This document shows, piece by piece, positions 44,522-53,898 of a stretch of 64,000 bases of DNA (positions are counted from its first letter, which is position 1; every line of letters starts with the position of its first letter). The stretch spans positions 1 to 64,000 of the forward strand of contig JAYFQX010000003.1 of the NCBI GenBank assembly GCA_034926635.1. Direction: 5' to 3'. Both the position numbers and the translations under genes were made by a program. This stretch comes from Christensenella sp034926635. GTDB lineage: Bacteria; Bacillota; Clostridia; Christensenellales; Christensenellaceae. Under the pieces are notes generated by a model. The model searched no databases and was not told the DNA's origin. It was given only the letters and a program-made list of their open reading frames with translations.

Positions 44522-44559
44522 AACAAAAAAATAGCCGTGAAATTTTCCACAGCTATTTT
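44522..44559 (-). terminator. Terminator after the cyclophilin gene
   Basis: AAAATAGCCGTG (44528-44539) pairs with CACAGCTATTTT (44548-44559), one mismatch, followed by T-run on the minus strand, 11 bases after the stop. Confidence 0.82.
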
Positions 44560-44570
44560 CATTTAATTAT

Positions 44571-45050
44571 TTATTCATCATCTTCCAAAGTAACTTTTTC
44601 CATTACAATATCTGCAAGGGGTTTATCGGAAAAATCAGTCTTCATCGTGGCGATTTCGTCCACTGTGTCCATTCCATCCACCACTTTGCCAAATGCTGCA
44701 TATTGCCCGTCAAGGTGTGGTGCATCCGCATGCATAATAAAGAACTGAGAACCTGCAGAATTAGGATCCATGCTGCGCGCCATAGAGATTACACCACGCT
44801 TATGTTTCAACGGATTTTCATGACCGTTCGCAGAAAATTCCCCTTCAATGGAATACCCCGGGCCGCCCGTTCCTGTTCCCTTCGGACATCCGCCCTGAAT
44901 CATAAAGCCTTTGATGACACGGTGAAATGTTAACCCATCATAAAAGCCCTCTTTTACAAGCTTTTTAAAATTCTCAACTGTTTTAGGAGCTGCGTTCTCG
45001 TCGAGCTTTACTTTAATCGTACCGCCGCCTTTGATTTTAATTACAACCAT
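44571..45050 (-). CDS. ppiB: Cyclophilin-type peptidyl-prolyl cis-trans isomerase
   Basis: A 159-residue single cyclophilin domain: LTFHRVIKGFMIQGGCPKGTGTGG has the catalytic Arg and Phe/Met/Gln residues, and GSQFFIMHADAPHLDGQYAAFG completes the site. No signal peptide, so cytoplasmic. It assists proline isomerisation in protein folding. A strong promoter lies directly upstream. Confidence 0.95.
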   Translation of the reverse strand: MVVIKIKGGGTIKVKLDENAAPKTVENFKKLVKEGFYDGLTFHRVIKGFMIQGGCPKGTGTGGPGYSIEGEFSANGHENPLKHKRGVISMARSMDPNSAGSQFFIMHADAPHLDGQYAAFGKVVDGMDTVDEIATMKTDFSDKPLADIVMEKVTLEDDE

Positions 45051-45148
45051 CTTTCCGCCTCCCTGTATTAAATTTTACATTATCCACCGCTTGTATCAAA
45101 CGGTTCTGCCTCAACAACACGCTTGTTTTACAAACCTGTTTTGCTGTT

Positions 45149-45177
45149 ATTATAACCGTTTTTCCCGCATTTGTAAA
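45149..45177 (-). promoter_or_regulatory. ppiB promoter
   Basis: Minus strand TTTACA (45172-45177), 17-bp spacer, TATAAT (45149-45154), just downstream of the hydF stop. Confidence 0.8.
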
Positions 45178-45190
45178 CATTTCTTGCCTG

Positions 45191-46372
45191 TTAATATACC
45201 ACGCGCTCCAACATACCGTTTAAAAATGCGATGGCAACGCCAAAATTTGTAACCGGGACCTGCGCCTCTTTTGCGTGCTGAATTTTAGATAACATATTTT
45301 TCCGGTTCACCATGCAGCCGCCGCAATGGACAATCAGCTTATATTGACCCAAATGGTCCGGCAACCCATGACCGGCGCTGTTTTCAAACACAAGCGCGCC
45401 TCCCACATAATCATCCAGCCACTGCGGAAGCTTTTCGCGGGCAATATCGCCTTTCAGCGCATGGTGCGTGCAAGATTCCGCAATCAATACCTTGTCCCCC
45501 GGTTTAAGCGAAGCAATTGCGTGCGCGCCCTCCACAAACTCCGTGATATCCCCCTTAAACCTTGCCATCAACATAGAGAAAGAAGTAAGCGGCACCTCTT
45601 TTGGCAGGTTTTCGTTGACCATACGGAATACCTGAGAATCGGTTATGACAAGCTTTGGCGGATTCTTCAATTCCTTTAACATAGGAACCATATCTTCTGT
45701 TTTAACAGATACCACGCGGCAGCCTTTATCCAGTAAATCCCGCGTCACCTGCACCTGCGGCAGGATAAGCCTGCCCTTTGGCGCCTGGATATCCTGCGGC
45801 ATAACCAGCATCACCACGTCGCCTTCTTTGGCAAGATCCCCCACGATAGAAGGCAGCTCATAGTCTGTTACATTTTCCACGATCAGGTTTTTGAGCCTGT
45901 CAATTCCTTCCCCCGTTTGCGCATTCAGTGTTACGGTATTAGGGCCAATTGCGCCTACTGCATGTGCGCTGCCGTCCTCGAACACATTGTAGGCAACCAA
46001 TACCGGCGTCTTCTTTTGTTCAAAACGCCGCATATATTTCTGTTCCACCGCAAGATCGACATCCGCGCTGTTGATCACGAACACGGCAATGTCGGTCTGG
46101 TCTATCACTTCATCCGTTTTGGCGATCCGTGCTTTTGCAAGCACCGTCTTATCATCGAGCCCCGCCGTATCAATAAAGACCACCGGCCCTACCGGCAAAA
46201 GCTCCATTGCCTTATAAACCGGGTCCGTTGTGGTTCCCGCCACATCCGAAACCAAAGCGATATTCTGCCCGGTGATGGCATTGATCACGCTGGATTTTCC
46301 CGCATTTGTCTTGCCAAAGAAAGCAATGTGCAATCTGTTTGCCCTTGGCGTTTCATCTAATTTCGATACCAT
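45191..46372 (-). CDS. hydF: [FeFe] hydrogenase maturation GTPase HydF
   Basis: The 393-residue protein has an N-terminal GTPase domain (GKTNAGKSS at 20-28, DTAG, and a switch region DVAGTTTD) and a C-terminal iron-sulfur scaffold: CTHH at 301-304 and HCGGC with Cys350 and Cys353, matching the cluster ligands of known HydF. It carries the 2Fe precursor to apo-hydrogenase. AGGAGG precedes the ATG at 46372; an upstream frame start at 46495 would overlap hydG. Confidence 0.95.
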   Translation of the reverse strand: MVSKLDETPRANRLHIAFFGKTNAGKSSVINAITGQNIALVSDVAGTTTDPVYKAMELLPVGPVVFIDTAGLDDKTVLAKARIAKTDEVIDQTDIAVFVINSADVDLAVEQKYMRRFEQKKTPVLVAYNVFEDGSAHAVGAIGPNTVTLNAQTGEGIDRLKNLIVENVTDYELPSIVGDLAKEGDVVMLVMPQDIQAPKGRLILPQVQVTRDLLDKGCRVVSVKTEDMVPMLKELKNPPKLVITDSQVFRMVNENLPKEVPLTSFSMLMARFKGDITEFVEGAHAIASLKPGDKVLIAESCTHHALKGDIAREKLPQWLDDYVGGALVFENSAGHGLPDHLGQYKLIVHCGGCMVNRKNMLSKIQHAKEAQVPVTNFGVAIAFLNGMLERVVY

Positions 46373-46394
46373 GTGCCCTCCTGATATTTTTCTG

Positions 46395-47801
46395 TCAGAA
46401 GCGGAAATCGCGCTCTCCCGCAGCAATCCGCGCAATATATTCTTTTGCCTTCGTCCTAACCGTTTCATTAGGAATTTCCGGCAGCTTCTTCTCAATCAAA
46501 TCATTTGTCATCTGCTTGAATTCTTCATCACCGTAATCCTCCGCATATTCCTTCAACGTCATCAGTGCGTTTGCACCGCATACGTTACCGATCTGCCCGT
46601 TTTTGGCAAGGCGCATAAAACGATCTCCCGTGCGACCCTGACGGTAACAAGCCGTACAGAAGCTTGGAATATAGCCGCTGCGGATCAATTCCTTTGTCAT
46701 TTCCAGCGGGGTACGATGGTCTGCAATTTCAAACTGCGGTTTTTGGGTCTTGATCGTGTATCCGCCTACGCCTGTCGCACTGCCTGCACTCACTTGAGAA
46801 ATCCCTAGCTTGATCACGCTGTCGCGGTACTCGCCACCCTCGCGCGTAGACAGAATCATTCCCGTATACGGCACTGCCATACGGATAATTGCAACAATCT
46901 TCTTATAATCCGCATCGGACACAGCGTGCTCGAAATCATTCTTCTTGACATCGCCCGCATCGCGGATCCGCAGCATGGAAATGGTGTGCGGTCCAACGCC
47001 GAACTTCGCTTCCAAATGCTCCGCATGCATGATCTGCCCTACGATATCGTAGTGCCAGTCGTAAAGCCCATAAAGCACACCGAGACCTACATCGTCAATC
47101 CCCGCTTCCATCGCGCGGTCATGTGCCGTGGTATGGTATTCATAATTTGCTTTTGGACCTCCCTTATGCATGTATTCATAGGTCGGCAGATGGTAGGTCT
47201 CCTGAAACAAAATATATGTGCCAATCCCCGCTTCCTTCAGCTTCTTTAAATTTTCTACCGTTGTCGCCGCAATGTTAACATTGACGCGGCGGATAGAGCC
47301 GTTGTCAAAATGAATACCATAGATCGTTTTGATACATTCCAGTAAGTATTCAATCGTGTTATGCTTTGGATCTTCGCCCGTTTCCAGTGCAAGACGCTTA
47401 TGTCCCATTTTTTCCAACGCCTTAACTTCTGCCACAACCTCTTCCTGCGTTAATTTTTTTCGCGGCATATCGCAGGACGCATGGTAACCGCAATACCGGC
47501 ATTCGTTCACGCAGTAATCCGATAGATACAGCGGCGCAAACATCACAATACGATCGCCGTAAATATGCTTTTTGATTTTTGCCGCCGCGTCAAACATCTT
47601 TTGCAGGAGTCCCTCGTCTTCCACATAAGAAAGCACCGACGCCTCCGCATGCGTGAGTCCCTGAAAGCCCAGCGCCTTTTCGATAATCCGGTTTACTTCT
47701 TGCGCATCCTTTGCTTTTGTGCGTGCTTCATAAATCGTATTAACGATTTCTTCATCGTTAATAAATTCTTTTGCCAGATCTGACTGTGTATTGTATTGCA
47801 T
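46395..47801 (-). CDS. hydG: [FeFe] hydrogenase maturase HydG (radical SAM tyrosine lyase)
   Basis: A 468-residue ThiH-like radical SAM enzyme with CX3CX2C at Cys97, Cys101 and Cys104, and the HydG-specific C-terminal CTAC...C with exactly 22 residues between the second and third Cys. It splits tyrosine to make the CO and CN ligands of the H-cluster. The start at 47801 has GAGGGGGAG upstream; a start at 47888 would run into hydE. Confidence 0.96.
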   Translation of the reverse strand: MQYNTQSDLAKEFINDEEIVNTIYEARTKAKDAQEVNRIIEKALGFQGLTHAEASVLSYVEDEGLLQKMFDAAAKIKKHIYGDRIVMFAPLYLSDYCVNECRYCGYHASCDMPRKKLTQEEVVAEVKALEKMGHKRLALETGEDPKHNTIEYLLECIKTIYGIHFDNGSIRRVNVNIAATTVENLKKLKEAGIGTYILFQETYHLPTYEYMHKGGPKANYEYHTTAHDRAMEAGIDDVGLGVLYGLYDWHYDIVGQIMHAEHLEAKFGVGPHTISMLRIRDAGDVKKNDFEHAVSDADYKKIVAIIRMAVPYTGMILSTREGGEYRDSVIKLGISQVSAGSATGVGGYTIKTQKPQFEIADHRTPLEMTKELIRSGYIPSFCTACYRQGRTGDRFMRLAKNGQIGNVCGANALMTLKEYAEDYGDEEFKQMTNDLIEKKLPEIPNETVRTKAKEYIARIAAGERDFRF

Positions 47802-47836
47802 GTTTCTCCCCCTCGCGCTTCTTTGCGCCATCTTAT

Positions 47837-48841
47837 TTAAACTGCCCGCAGTCCCATTGCTTCGAGCTTTTCTTCCAGTTCTTCCCACTGCTGCTGCAGC
47901 GGAACATCTTTTGCGTCCCTGCCCGGGTAAATATCATAGAGTTTCCTGTATGCAAACGGCGTTGCCTTCTGCATAATGACATTGGCACCGCAATGAAGCG
48001 CATTGTCCATACCGCCTTTTACGTTCAGCGCCGTTGTCGACGGCAAGTGGCATTGGGGCAAAAAAAGCCGTGCCAGTGCCAAAACCCGCAGCGTTTTCTT
48101 CGGATCGCCGTCCGCGCTGCCCACGAGTTCTGTAGCCGGGTGTGTGATATATGGGCCAATTCCCGCCATGGCAACCCCTTCATTTACCAGCGTCAAAATA
48201 TCTTTTGCCAATGTTTCATTCGTCTGCCCCGGCAACCCTACCATAAAACCACCCCCCAGTTCGTATCCCAGTTTTTTAATCGTCCGCTGTGCTTTTAGAC
48301 GTGTCTCAAGGGATACGCCATGGAGCTTTTGATATAACATCTCATCCGAGGTTTCGTGTTTGATCAGAAACCGCCCTGCCCCCGCGTCCCGCATTATCCG
48401 GTATTCTTCTTCTGTACGTTCGCCAATGGAAAGTGTAATCGTACATCCCGCTGCGTCTTTAATCCGTTTTACAATATCTGCGAGCATCGGCGCCGTATAA
48501 TAAGGATCTTCTCCGCTTTGCAGGATCACCGTCTGATATACCTTCGCTGTCTCGATCCCCGCACGTACCATTTCTTCAGGCTCCATCCGATAACGAGCTG
48601 TTTTCATGCTGCAGTTAATTCCACAATATGCACACTTGCAACGGCAATAATTTGAAAACTCTATAATGCCTCGAATATAAACATCCTTGCCGTATTCCCT
48701 TTGTTTTACAGAATTTGCTGCTGCAAACAATTCCGTGTCATGTGCCGTACCGTGAATCAACGCAGACATTGTTTCTGTGTCCGGCTTTTCTGTATCAATC
48801 CCATATTCCCCAAATCGGTATTGCGGCATATTCCCCTCCAT
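47837..48841 (-). CDS. hydE: [FeFe] hydrogenase maturase HydE (radical SAM)
   Basis: A 334-residue BioB-like radical SAM protein with the cluster motif CRCKCAYC (Cys66, Cys70, Cys73). LQSGEDPYY and GGFMVGLPGQT lie further along, as in HydE. It helps assemble the 2Fe subcluster. The ATG at 48841 has AGGAG upstream; a second ATG four codons later has GGAGGGG, so either may serve. The gene begins 15 bases after a terminator T-run. No structural hydrogenase is in the window. Confidence 0.93.
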   Translation of the reverse strand: MEGNMPQYRFGEYGIDTEKPDTETMSALIHGTAHDTELFAAANSVKQREYGKDVYIRGIIEFSNYCRCKCAYCGINCSMKTARYRMEPEEMVRAGIETAKVYQTVILQSGEDPYYTAPMLADIVKRIKDAAGCTITLSIGERTEEEYRIMRDAGAGRFLIKHETSDEMLYQKLHGVSLETRLKAQRTIKKLGYELGGGFMVGLPGQTNETLAKDILTLVNEGVAMAGIGPYITHPATELVGSADGDPKKTLRVLALARLFLPQCHLPSTTALNVKGGMDNALHCGANVIMQKATPFAYRKLYDIYPGRDAKDVPLQQQWEELEEKLEAMGLRAV

Positions 48842-48860
48842 TCCCTGCTCCTGCGCAAAT

Positions 48861-48899
48861 AAAAAATGCTGCTCTTTCCGATAACAAAAAGAACAGCAT
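48861..48899 (-). terminator. Terminator of the hexokinase gene, directly ahead of hydE
   Basis: ATGCTGCTCTTT (48866-48877) pairs with AAAGAACAGCAT (48888-48899), one mismatch. TTTTTTATTT follows on the minus strand. It lies 111 bases after the hexokinase stop and just before hydE. Confidence 0.8.
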
Positions 48900-49010
48900 C
48901 ACATAATTGCCAGTAATTTGCCGTCCTTCCGTTCAGAATTCTCCTTGCGGTCAGAAGTCACAATATTCTAAATGATTCATAAACGCTTTTCCCCGGCTCG
49001 AAACCTTTTC

Positions 49011-50270
49011 TTAACGCGAAAGCCCGGCAATTGCGCATCCTTTTAATACTGCCAGATCGACAGAAATCACATCCGCTTCTATGCCGCATGACGCAAGATA
49101 CGGAAGCAGCGAAACCATCGCTTCATGCTTGAGATCATCCATCTTTTCATATGTAGTCCCCTCGATCGTCATACAAACACGGTTGTTCGTCTTTTTACAT
49201 TTTACAGCGACCGCTGCCATTTGTAAAGCAAGCATTCTGCCAGCACGGCGTACAAGATTCAGCAAAATTTCCCGTGCCGCACCGCGATCGTGTTGCGTCT
49301 GTAAACCCTCGGCGATCCGCCCGCCCCCATCGGTCAAAAAACGATTGACATCAATCGTTGTAAGCGATGTTCCGAAATCCGATTTTTCTTCAAAAACCCC
49401 TTCATCTGCAGCCACGCCAAGGGTATATCCGCAAAGCTTCCCGAGATAACCGCCGCTTGTCATCTTTTCGGCAATTCCGACTTCCGGGTTCTGCAACGTC
49501 TCGTTAAACGCAATATCAATATCGCTGCGCGGCATTTTATTATAGCTCCCTGCCTCAACGTTAATCACCATCGTGCCGTCAGGATCAAGATCTTTTACTT
49601 TTTTAATATTTTGTACGGCTTCCATATAACAACTGTTGCTGCCTGTCCCAAGAATCGTCCCCGTAAAACTGCCGTATCCTTCGTTCAATTTTTCCGCTTT
49701 TCCCGCAAGCGCCGTTGCGACAGAATCGTTCATCACAATTGCATGGCAGCCTTCCGCACCCATCTTTGCAAGCGAAGCGCAAATTTCTTTTCCGAGGTGC
49801 TGCCCGCCGGCGCCCGTCACCGTTACTTCCTTTGTAATATCTACGATCTCACAATCAATATTCGACAGCGTCTTTGCCCTGTATGCAAACGAGATCGCAA
49901 TTTCTTTTGTAATTTTGGTAAACGGATAAATCAACTCCGCCAAAGCGTCAAAAAATTCCTGAATGGATACCGGCTTTTCCGCACCCGGTATCAATGTCTT
50001 TACAATATTTTCCGTGTGGAAAGTCCCATCATCCAAAAACTGTGCCACCGTGATCCGCAGGTTTGTTCCGCCCGCGTCTACGCAAATAACAGGCTGACAG
50101 CGGCGCACTTCATCGCGCAATACTAAATAGGAAGGAAGCATCAGCAGCGAACCCGGCTGCCCACACAGACCCTTTTTCATTTCGTCCAGGTAGGCGTCTA
50201 ATTCTTTTCCGATTTGGATGGTATCATACCCTATATTATGCTGTTTGATGAATTCTTTTGCTGTGAGCAT
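49011..50270 (-). CDS. Hexokinase-type sugar kinase
   Basis: A 419-residue actin-fold sugar kinase. VDAGGTNLRITVAQF is the phosphate 1 loop of the hexokinase superfamily, GTGSNSCYME and the later SYNKMPRSD and TSGGYLGKL are sugar and nucleotide contacts resembling eukaryotic-type hexokinase rather than ROK glucokinase. It would phosphorylate glucose or another hexose with ATP. Single gene with its own promoter and terminator. Confidence 0.85.
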   Translation of the reverse strand: MLTAKEFIKQHNIGYDTIQIGKELDAYLDEMKKGLCGQPGSLLMLPSYLVLRDEVRRCQPVICVDAGGTNLRITVAQFLDDGTFHTENIVKTLIPGAEKPVSIQEFFDALAELIYPFTKITKEIAISFAYRAKTLSNIDCEIVDITKEVTVTGAGGQHLGKEICASLAKMGAEGCHAIVMNDSVATALAGKAEKLNEGYGSFTGTILGTGSNSCYMEAVQNIKKVKDLDPDGTMVINVEAGSYNKMPRSDIDIAFNETLQNPEVGIAEKMTSGGYLGKLCGYTLGVAADEGVFEEKSDFGTSLTTIDVNRFLTDGGGRIAEGLQTQHDRGAAREILLNLVRRAGRMLALQMAAVAVKCKKTNNRVCMTIEGTTYEKMDDLKHEAMVSLLPYLASCGIEADVISVDLAVLKGCAIAGLSR

Positions 50271-50302
50271 ATCTTAATCTCCATTCTGTTTATTCGTATT
50301 CT

Positions 50303-50330
50303 ATTATAACGTAAAATCATTGTTTTGCAA
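50303..50330 (-). promoter_or_regulatory. Hexokinase gene promoter
   Basis: Minus strand TTGCAA (50325-50330), 16-bp spacer, TATAAT (50303-50308). Confidence 0.65.
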
Positions 50331-50377
50331 CGGAACCTTTTCCGGAAGCTCAGTCAACCATTTTCTCGAATTACCCC

Positions 50378-50406
50378 TTTACTAATTTAGCACAATGAAT
50401 TATAAT
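50378..50406 (+). promoter_or_regulatory. Promoter of the amino-acid ABC transporter operon
   Basis: TTTACT (50378-50383), 17-bp spacer, TATAAT (50401-50406), 37 bases upstream of the binding-protein ATG. Confidence 0.75.
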
Positions 50407-50442
50407 AGAATCATTCGAAATAAACTAAAACGGAGAAATGTT

Positions 50443-51327
50443 ATGAAAAAAATTGTTTTGTTGGTATTGGTAATCGCTCTTGCGGTTTCTTGTTTTACGG
50501 CTTGTGGCGCGCCGACAGCGCAAACATCGGAAAGTGCGGCAGCAAGCGAATCTGTTGCTGCTACAGAATCTGCGCAAAGTGCTTCTTCCGAGGATGCTTC
50601 TGCGGCGGCAGATGATTCCCTCCAAAAAATCCAGGAAAAAGGCGAGTTTGTGATGGGTATGGATGACAGCTTCCCGCCCATGGGCTTCAGGGATGAAGAC
50701 GGTAACCTGACAGGCTTTGATGTAGAGCTTGCCCAGGCAGTTGCAGAACATATGGGTCTTAAGGTAGTTCTCCAGCCGATTGACTGGAACTCCAAAGAAA
50801 TGGAACTGAATTCCGGTACGATTGACGTCATCTGGAATGGTTACACCATTACGGATGAGCGGAAAGAAAAAGTATTGATGAGCGATCCTTATATGCAAAA
50901 CGCACAGGTTATCGTGGTAAAAGATGGTTCTGCTATCAAATCTATCGCTGATATGGCGGGAAAAACGTTGGGTGTACAGGATGGTTCTTCCGCACAGGAG
51001 GCTGTAGATGCTTCCGAACTTAAAGATACGGTAGGCGAGATGATTACGTTTAAAGATAACGTATCGGCATTGATGGATTTATCCAACGGTGGCATTGATG
51101 CGCTTGCGGTTGATTCTGTTGTTGCCAATTATTATTCCGCAAAGCAACCCGGCTCTTACACAATTCTGGACGAAACGCTTGCACCGGAAGAATATGGCAT
51201 TGGTTTTCGTAAGGCCGATCAGTCCTTCCATGACGCTGTGATGGCCGCACTTGCCGAAATGAAAGAAGATGGCACGGCAGCAGAAATCAGCACCAAATGG
51301 TTTGGGAAAGATGTTACCATGTTCTAA
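50443..51327 (+). CDS. Polar amino-acid ABC transporter binding lipoprotein
   Basis: The 294-residue lipoprotein has a signal peptide with Cys in CFTAC, a Ser/Ala/Glu linker, and the SBP family 3 fold: GMDDSFPPMGFRDEDGNLTGFDVEL, DVIWNGYTITDERKEKV and LGVQDGSSAQEAV. It binds a polar or basic amino acid or cystine outside the membrane. GGAG lies 9-10 bases before the ATG at 50443. A terminator-like stem separates it from the permease. Confidence 0.93.
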   Translation: MKKIVLLVLVIALAVSCFTACGAPTAQTSESAAASESVAATESAQSASSEDASAAADDSLQKIQEKGEFVMGMDDSFPPMGFRDEDGNLTGFDVELAQAVAEHMGLKVVLQPIDWNSKEMELNSGTIDVIWNGYTITDERKEKVLMSDPYMQNAQVIVVKDGSAIKSIADMAGKTLGVQDGSSAQEAVDASELKDTVGEMITFKDNVSALMDLSNGGIDALAVDSVVANYYSAKQPGSYTILDETLAPEEYGIGFRKADQSFHDAVMAALAEMKEDGTAAEISTKWFGKDVTMF

Positions 51328-51351
51328 AACGTAAAGATTGAAAATATTCTT

Positions 51352-51386
51352 ATCGGGCAGTATAATTATACTGCCCGATTTTTTCA
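51352..51386 (+). terminator. Partial terminator between binding protein and permease genes
   Basis: A 28-base perfect palindrome (51352-51379, arms ATCGGGCAGTATAA) followed by six T. It would reduce transcription into the permease and ATPase, giving excess binding protein. Confidence 0.85.
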
Positions 51387-51416
51387 CAATATGGCTTTCA
51401 TTTAGGAGTAAGTTTC

Positions 51417-52079
51417 ATGGAGAAGTTTTTTGGTTTTTTTCCTGAGCTCGGTCAGGGACTCGGCGTTACGCTGTCTCTGTTTGCCCTCACCCTGCTGTGT
51501 TCAATCCCTTTAGGTTTTTTTGGATCGCAGGTCAGCCTTTCCAAAAACAAGGTCGGTAAGGCAATTTATACAGTGTACCTCACCATTATGCGCGGCACGC
51601 CACTTATTTTGCAGGTCTGTTTCCTGTATTTTGGCATAAACCTGCTGCTCAACTCCCTGCATGTGGGATATAACCTCGGAAGGTTTGAATCCGCTTTGAT
51701 TTCTTTTGTATTAAATTATACCGCATATTTCAGCGAGATCTTCCGCGGCGGTATTCAGTCCATCAACCGCGGACAATATGAAGCCGCTTCCGTTCTCGGG
51801 CTTTCCAAAGGTCTTACCATGCGGAAGATTGTAATCCCACAAGTGTTTAAAATCGTAATGCCATCTCTTGGCAACGAGGTCATCAACCTCGTAAAAGATA
51901 CGGCACTTGTCAGCATTATCGCGCTTTCCGATCTCTTAAAAATTGCTTATTCCGCGGCAAACCGCGAAGTATCCATTATGCCTCTTGTCGTTGCAATGGT
52001 CTTCTACCTTGCAATCAACGCCGTGGTAACGCTTGTGCTCAAAAAAATCGAAAAACGCATGAATTATTATAAAATATAA
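51417..52079 (+). CDS. Polar amino-acid ABC transporter permease (HisM/GlnP family)
   Basis: A 220-residue permease with about five membrane segments. RGTPLILQ is the N-terminal family signature and EAASVLGLSKGLTMRKIVIPQ is the EAA loop. Preceded by GGAG. It forms a homodimeric or paired channel with the next ATPase. Confidence 0.94.
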   Translation: MEKFFGFFPELGQGLGVTLSLFALTLLCSIPLGFFGSQVSLSKNKVGKAIYTVYLTIMRGTPLILQVCFLYFGINLLLNSLHVGYNLGRFESALISFVLNYTAYFSEIFRGGIQSINRGQYEAASVLGLSKGLTMRKIVIPQVFKIVMPSLGNEVINLVKDTALVSIIALSDLLKIAYSAANREVSIMPLVVAMVFYLAINAVVTLVLKKIEKRMNYYKI

Positions 52080-52093
52080 GGGAGTTTGCCGAA

Positions 52094-52858
52094 ATGAGTA
52101 TTTTGGAAGTAAAAAATTTGTATAAGAGTTTTGGCAATGCCCATATCTTAAAGGACATTAACCTAACGCTCGAAAAAGGCGAGACCATGGCGATCATCGG
52201 TCCTTCCGGGAGCGGAAAAAGTACGCTTTTGCGCTGCATCAATTGTCTGGAACGTGCAGAAAAAGGCAGTATTTTGCTGGACGGCACCATGATTGCAAAA
52301 GAGAACGCAGACGGCGTTACAGAATATTTAAAAGACGAACAGCTCACACAGGCAAGGCTGCATCTTGGCATGGTATTCCAGAACTTCAACCTGTTTCCCC
52401 ACTTGAATGTGCTGGAAAACTTAACGCTTGCACCAATCAACGTAGATAAAATCGATCCGGAAAAAGCAAAGGCAACCGCAATGGAATTGCTTTCCAAGGT
52501 CGGGCTTGCGTCCCGCGCAGATGCTTATCCGTTCGAGCTTTCCGGCGGTCAAAGCCAACGTGTGGCGATTGCGCGGGCACTGGCGATGGATCCTGATATC
52601 TTGTGCTTTGACGAGCCGACTTCCGCACTTGACCCAGAGCTCACCGGTGAGGTCCTTGCCGTTATCAAGGAACTGGCCGCAGAAAAAATGACGATGCTCA
52701 TTGTAACACACGAAATGGGCTTTGCGAAAGAAGTCGCCAGCGAGATTGTATTCATGGACGACGGGCGCATCCTGGAGCGTGGTACGCCGGACGAGCTTTT
52801 GATCAACCCCAAAGAAGAACGTATTCGCGCTTTTCTCAACAAACTTTTGAGTGTATAA
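52094..52858 (+). CDS. Polar amino-acid ABC transporter ATP-binding protein
   Basis: A 254-residue ABC ATPase of the GlnQ/HisP class. Walker A GPSGSGKST (about 36-44), LSGGQSQRVAIARAL, Walker B ILCFDEPTSALD and the switch His in VTHEMGFAKEV are all intact. RBS GGGAG. The kinase gene follows after 4 bases. Confidence 0.95.
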   Translation: MSILEVKNLYKSFGNAHILKDINLTLEKGETMAIIGPSGSGKSTLLRCINCLERAEKGSILLDGTMIAKENADGVTEYLKDEQLTQARLHLGMVFQNFNLFPHLNVLENLTLAPINVDKIDPEKAKATAMELLSKVGLASRADAYPFELSGGQSQRVAIARALAMDPDILCFDEPTSALDPELTGEVLAVIKELAAEKMTMLIVTHEMGFAKEVASEIVFMDDGRILERGTPDELLINPKEERIRAFLNKLLSV

Positions 52859-52862
52859 AATA

Positions 52863-53759
52863 ATGAAAATTTTAAATTTTGGTTCACTGAATATTGATTA
52901 TGTTTATGATGTCCCCCATTTTGTTACAGCGGGCGAAACCATCAACTCCTTTGGTCGAAACATTTTCCCCGGCGGAAAAGGCGCAAACCAATCCATCGCT
53001 CTCGCAAAAGCGGGTGCTGAGGTTTATCATGCAGGCAGCATCGGTTTTGACGGTGACATTTTGTTGTCGTCATTATTATCCGGCGGCGTGCATACCGATT
53101 ACATCAAAAAACTTGCTGACATTCCTTCCGGGCACACCATCATACAGGTCGACCCTAACGGGCAAAACTGCATTATTGTTTATGGCGGTTCCAATCGCGA
53201 GATATCAGAGCATCAAATAGACCGGACGCTATCTTTTTTTGAGGCGGGCGATTTTCTCGTTTTGCAAAATGAGATCAATAATATTTCTTACTTAATGACC
53301 CTTGCGTCCCAAAAGGGAATCCGCATCGTGCTCAATCCCTCACCGATAGACGACAGTATTTTTTCTTTGCCCCTTGATCTGGTTGATTTTCTTGTCGTCA
53401 ACGAAATTGAAGGCGCTTTGATCGCTGGTGTAAAAGAAAACAGCGAGATCCTTCCTGCTTTAGCGGTCAAATATCCTCGTGCCAAAGTTTTGCTGACCCT
53501 AGGTTCTGACGGTGCACAATATTTCGACGGAAACCAGACATTCTCTCAGCCCATTTTCCCTGTCAAAGTCGTGGACACTACTGCCGCAGGCGATACCTTT
53601 CTTGGTTACTTCATCGCTGCTACCGCAAAGGGCATTGCCCCACAACAGGCGCTGCGGCGTGCGGCACGCGCTTCTTCCATCGCCGTCTCTCAAAAGGGCG
53701 CGGCAAGCTCTATCCCTACTCTGAATGATGTGCTCTCTGCCGAAGAAACGGTTAAATAA
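52863..53759 (+). CDS. PfkB family sugar kinase (ribokinase-like)
   Basis: A 298-residue ribokinase-fold protein. NIDYVYDVPHFVTAGETI with FPGGKGANQSIALAKAG is the ribokinase N-terminal signature, and DTTAAGDTFLGYFIAA the C-terminal one with catalytic Asp (Ala replaces Gly in GAGD). It likely phosphorylates ribose or a nucleoside sugar. The ATG at 52863 lacks a clear ribosome binding site and probably depends on coupling to the ABC ATPase gene. No ribose transporter lies next to it. Confidence 0.88.
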   Translation: MKILNFGSLNIDYVYDVPHFVTAGETINSFGRNIFPGGKGANQSIALAKAGAEVYHAGSIGFDGDILLSSLLSGGVHTDYIKKLADIPSGHTIIQVDPNGQNCIIVYGGSNREISEHQIDRTLSFFEAGDFLVLQNEINNISYLMTLASQKGIRIVLNPSPIDDSIFSLPLDLVDFLVVNEIEGALIAGVKENSEILPALAVKYPRAKVLLTLGSDGAQYFDGNQTFSQPIFPVKVVDTTAAGDTFLGYFIAATAKGIAPQQALRRAARASSIAVSQKGAASSIPTLNDVLSAEETVK

Positions 53760-53808
53760 CCTTTTTATAGGAAGCCATTTATTATTTTATTCAATAGAAT
53801 GCCGCCGA

Positions 53809-53838
53809 AATCAGATGGTCTGATTGTATTTTTATTTT
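53809..53838 (+). terminator. Weak terminator after the kinase gene
   Basis: AATCAGA (53809-53815) pairs with TCTGATT (53819-53825) around TGG, followed by a T-rich stretch. The stem is short. Confidence 0.5.
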
Positions 53839-53898
53839 CTTTTTTTTGCTGAAAGTGTTAAGATATTTTTTAGAAAACATCTTTGGAGGCATAAGGCA

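Noticed and set aside
48959..48988. Nine-codon frame (minus) ahead of the hydE terminator, as a possible leader peptide
   Set aside because: Weak ribosome binding context and no run of a single regulatory amino acid.
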